A DNA stretch of 64,000 nt from Bradyrhizobium sp. CCBAU 051011 (lineage in GTDB: Bacteria; Pseudomonadota; Alphaproteobacteria; Rhizobiales; Xanthobacteraceae), in NCBI RefSeq assembly GCF_009930815.1, contig NZ_CP022222.1:4878501-4942500 (forward strand), in the 5' to 3' direction. The notes under the pieces are model-generated. The model had not been told where the DNA came from, did no database searches, and saw only the letters and a list, made by a program, of their open reading frames with translations. The translations under genes were made by a program, and so were the position numbers. Position 1 is the stretch's first letter; every line of letters begins with the position of its first letter. Positions 61,661 through 64,000 of this stretch are shown here, piece after piece.

Positions 61661-61773
61661 CGTCATTGCGAGCCAACGGGTCGCACGCATGCGCGCCCCG
61701 CGCAATTGCGCTCGCGCAGCGATGACAGGCTCCGCGAAGCAATCACCTCGTCGCTGCGCTCCTCGCAATGACG
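61661..61773. repeat. intergenic repeat (CGTCATTGCGAGCC ... CGCAATGACG)
   Basis: Inverted ends CGTCATTGCGAGC and CTCGCAATGACG, with internal GACAGGCTCCGCGAAGCAAT. Same family as the repeats at 4549-4650 and 6499-6612. It lies between MucR and the SufE gene, whose 3' end it touches. Confidence 0.78.
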
Positions 61774-61777
61774 GTGT

Positions 61778-62206
61778 CTACGAGGCTGCAGCCAGTGCCT
61801 CGCGCGCGTCGGAGCGGATGCGCTCGACCATGGAGCGCAGGCCGTTGGAGCGCTGCGGCGTCAAGTGCTCCCGGAATCCAAACTCGTTGAACACTGCAAG
61901 CGCATCGGTAGAAAGGATCTGCTGTGGCGTGCGGCCGGAATACAGCGTGAGTAGGATCGCGATCAGGCCGCGCACAATGTGAGCGTCGCTGTCACCCAGA
62001 TATTTCAGCCGCGGTTCGCCGCTGCCGCTGCGGTCTAGCTGCCTGGAAAGCCAGACCTGGCTGACACAGCCATTGACCTTGTTCTCGGCGGAATGCTCGG
62101 CTTCCGGCATCGGATCGAGCGTACGGCCGAGTTCGATGACGTACCGGTAGCGGTCGTCCCACTCGTCCAGCAGCTCGAAATTGTCCCTGATTTCGTCGAT
62201 CGTCAT
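61778..62206 (-). CDS. sufE: SufE family protein
   Basis: A 142-residue SufE. The start MTIDEIRDNFELLDEWDDRY and the conserved active-site Cys in ENKVNGCVSQVWL identify it. SufE takes sulfur from the cysteine desulfurase SufS for Fe-S cluster building. ATG at 62206. No suf operon is near, so it stands alone, as in several alphaproteobacteria. Confidence 0.93.
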   Translation of the reverse strand: MTIDEIRDNFELLDEWDDRYRYVIELGRTLDPMPEAEHSAENKVNGCVSQVWLSRQLDRSGSGEPRLKYLGDSDAHIVRGLIAILLTLYSGRTPQQILSTDALAVFNEFGFREHLTPQRSNGLRSMVERIRSDAREALAAAS

Positions 62207-62287
62207 CTTGGCCGCGTCCGTTTCCTTAAAGTCTTATATAGGACGCGGACTGGACGAAAGCGACGGAAATGGAACCGGTTCCGTGGC

Positions 62288-62716
62288 CTATTTTGCGGCC
62301 AACGGCGTCCGCGGCATCCGCCATTCGATCGCCATATCGCCATCCGTCAGCGCGTCAGGGGGCGACGTGTTCGCGACAACGGCCTCGGCGTCGGTGCCGA
62401 CCGAGCTGGTATGGTCGGGCTTCTTGTCGGGGACCTTGGGTTGCTCGGGCTTCTTGTCGTCGGTGATGATCTTGTACAACTGGCGGGCGCCATCCTGGGC
62501 GCGCTGGCCGATAGCCGTCGCGGCCTGGCCGCCGACCTCGCAGGCCGCCGGCTGGCGCTTGCAGAACTGGCCCATGTCGGAGGCGGCTGCGGTCGCAGCC
62601 GATACAGCTTCGGACGCGCTGATCTGCGGCACCTTGTCCGATTCAGGCGTCTTTTCCCTGGGCAGCAGCACGAGCACGAGCCCGAGCCAGAACGCCATGC
62701 GAAGCATAAAAAACAT
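62288..62716 (-). CDS. DUF5330 domain protein
   Basis: A 142-residue protein. MFFMLRMAFWLGLVLVLLPR is a membrane anchor, then KVPQISASEAVSAATAAASD, MGQFCKRQPAACEVGGQAAT (Cys pair) and an acidic, flexible tail. This matches DUF5330, found in Rhizobiales near SufE. Function is unknown. It is on the same strand as sufE, about 80 bases upstream. Confidence 0.82.
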   Translation of the reverse strand: MFFMLRMAFWLGLVLVLLPREKTPESDKVPQISASEAVSAATAAASDMGQFCKRQPAACEVGGQAATAIGQRAQDGARQLYKIITDDKKPEQPKVPDKKPDHTSSVGTDAEAVVANTSPPDALTDGDMAIEWRMPRTPLAAK

Positions 62717-63138
62717 CTCGCGATCCCGGTCGTCTTTTGGTTGTGCTGCGGTTAACCCGCAGCTTCGTTTCTAACTAACAGTCGTGGATAAATCCTAAGT
62801 GTTTGCATTGAAGTAAATTCGGCGAAAACTCGCAGAAAATTTGAAAGATGCGATTCGGCGTAAATTTTCGATTGATGGTGATGAGTACGGGAGAAAGCAA
62901 CCGTCAGCAGCGCGTCCACCATTTCGAAACCATAGAACCTCAGTGCTGGAAACCTATCGTTCACCATCCGCGCCGAATGGAGCTCGCGCGAGGCGCGAAA
63001 TCCCTGCCAAGACGCGGTGCCGGGCACCAATCCGCATCGCCTTAGCGTTCGCTTAAGTTCGCTCTGACACGGTGGCGTCAAGGATAATGGGGGCGTTCCG
63101 GCGCGTCTGTCTGACGAGCAAGCCGAAGCGCGAGAGCC
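62717..63138. other. intergenic region, no firm gene
   Basis: A 422-base space between the divergent DUF5330 and sensor-kinase genes. It begins AT-rich (62760-62890, likely promoters) and turns G+C-rich. A minus-strand frame 62752-62967 (MVNDRFPALRFYGFEMVDAL...) and a plus-strand frame 62848-63045 cover each other; neither has a clear ribosome site, so I do not call either. Confidence 0.4.
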
Positions 63139-64000
63139 GTGATTGTTTTGAGTATCATCCGCGATTGTCTCGATGCGTTGCTGCATCCCTCGGCACGATA
63201 TGATGCGCTGACGCGTGCGCGTCATCGCGCGTTCATGGCGCCGCGGCTGCTGGGCAGCCTGGTAGCGCTTGCGGCTTTTCCGATCTATCTGGCGATGCGC
63301 GGGGCGCCCACCGCGCTCGAGGTTGCGGCCTTCGCCTGGCTGATCGCTCCCATTCTGTTGTCCTGGTTCCTGTCGCGCACCGGCCGCTACGAAGGCGCGC
63401 ATATCCTTTCCGCGCTGGCGCTGGCAGGCCTCGTCATGATGGTCGCCGTGACCACCGGCGGCATCGAATCCTTCGCCGCGGTCTGGCTCATCGTCGTTCC
63501 GCTCGAAGCTGCGCTATCGGCCTCGCGCCGCGTGGTCGCGTTCGCTTCCGCGCTGGCGCTGTCATGCGCCGCCTTGCTGATCGCGCTCGGACATTTTCAT
63601 CTGCTGCCGGTGGCGGAGCCGAACGCGGCACTGCACGGCGTCCTGATGGGGGCGGGCGTCGCCTCGGCGACGCTCTACGCGGCGGGACTCGCCGTCAGCG
63701 CCGAATCGCTGGCGCGCACGTCCGTGTCGCTGCTCTATCTCGAAGAGGACCGTTACCGCCTGCTGGCACGAAACATGAGCGACGTGATTTCGCGTCACAA
63801 CCGCAATGGCGCTGTGGGGTTCATTTCACCGGCGGCGGAAGCCATGCTCGGCACGCCCTGCACCCGGCTCACCGGCCATGGCCTGTTCGACCGCGTCCAT
63901 GTCGCCGATCGGCCGGCCTATCTTACGGCGTTGTCGGATGCCGCGGGGGGGAGCGAGCAGCGCAGCGTCGAATTCCGCCTGCGCCGCGATGCGGTGCGCG
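63139..64000 (+). CDS. PAS-domain sensor histidine kinase, N-terminal part (runs off window)
   Basis: An open frame continues to the last base; 287 codons are visible. The sequence starts VIVLSIIRDCLDALLHPSAR and shows about five to six membrane helices (APRLLGSLVALAAFPIYLAM, ILSALALAGLVMMVAVTTGG, ASRRVVAFASALALSCAALL), then a coiled link (LLYLEEDRYRLLARNMSDVI) and the beginning of a PAS domain (SRHNRNGAVGFISPAAEAML). The kinase part lies outside the window. Start is GTG 63139 or TTG 63148 (SIIRDC...); the latter is where homologues seem to begin. Role unknown. Confidence 0.85.
   Translation, partial: MIVLSIIRDCLDALLHPSARYDALTRARHRAFMAPRLLGSLVALAAFPIYLAMRGAPTALEVAAFAWLIAPILLSWFLSRTGRYEGAHILSALALAGLVMMVAVTTGGIESFAAVWLIVVPLEAALSASRRVVAFASALALSCAALLIALGHFHLLPVAEPNAALHGVLMGAGVASATLYAAGLAVSAESLARTSVSLLYLEEDRYRLLARNMSDVISRHNRNGAVGFISPAAEAMLGTPCTRLTGHGLFDRVHVADRPAYLTALSDAAGGSEQRSVEFRLRRDAVR

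Noticed and set aside
62752..63402. Minus-strand frame ending LLVRNEAAG, with a protein-like end MVNDRFPALRFYGFEMVDAL
   Set aside because: It covers the promoter area and first codons of the sensor kinase gene, has no ribosome site and is AT-rich at third positions unlike its neighbours.

Overview
The window looks like chromosomal DNA of a Bradyrhizobium-type alphaproteobacterium (Nitrobacteraceae, Rhizobiales). This rests on high GC with strong third-position GC, several protein families typical of Bradyrhizobium/Rhodopseudomonas (MucR-type zinc-finger regulator, Tat-exported beta-helix protein beside a TIGR03809-like protein, DUF5330, NrsF anti-sigma), and the intergenic mosaic repeats usual in that group. 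I saw no rRNA, tRNA or CRISPR array. The species assignment is inference from protein character, not a database match.

Layout. 0-4.5 kb: end of an AraC-family regulator cut by the window edge, two very small reading frames, an MgtC/SapB membrane protein, an unknown membrane protein below a perfect palindrome, a PilZ protein and a short-chain dehydrogenase. 4.5-6.6 kb: repeat-rich DNA with a strongly folded block and an IS110-family element whose 5' leader could encode its guide (bridge) RNA. 6.6-16.4 kb: small membrane protein, CaiB/BaiF CoA-transferase, a heavy-metal-type RND pump with its adaptor, a methyltransferase-MTHFR pair and a Tat-exported amidohydrolase. 16.6-26.9 kb: membrane-anchored FAD oxidoreductase, a tightly coupled five-gene operon of mostly unknown envelope proteins led by an alpha/beta hydrolase, a TolC-type channel, an acetyl-CoA hydrolase/transferase, an enoyl-CoA hydratase and a secreted Ala/Lys-rich protein. 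27.2-34.2 kb: a regulatory block holding an ECF sigma/NrsF pair, a DUF2336 protein, a diguanylate cyclase, and a second ECF sigma/anti-sigma/subtilase operon. 34.7-42.2 kb: TIGR03809-like and beta-helix proteins, then a minus-strand run tctC-tctB-tctA-meaB-pcp. 42.2-48 kb: methylmalonyl-CoA mutase operon (mutA-gfa-TM protein-mutB) plus a DUF3298 protein. 48.0-49.4 kb: a complete IS1111-group element with 14-bp inverted repeats between mutA and the folate genes folP-folB-folK. 51-64 kb: DUF4332 and DUF2267-like proteins, a HerA-like ATPase, an M20 peptidase, an epimerase, a class II aldolase, a GT39-type membrane glycosyltransferase, MucR, SufE, a DUF5330 protein and the start of a PAS-type sensor kinase that leaves the window.

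How genes fit together. MutA/MutB convert methylmalonyl-CoA to succinyl-CoA, and MeaB, encoded 4.6 kb beyond the mutB end, protects that B12 enzyme. TctABC imports carboxylates. FolP, FolB and FolK are consecutive pterin/folate steps. The two sigma/anti-sigma pairs, the PilZ protein and the GGDEF protein point to envelope-stress and c-di-GMP signalling. The best candidates for undescribed biology are the ECF/anti-sigma/subtilase operon, where the anti-sigma periplasmic domain resembles a protease propeptide; the methyltransferase-MTHFR pair; the five-gene membrane operon; and the possible guide-RNA regions of the two IS110-family elements.
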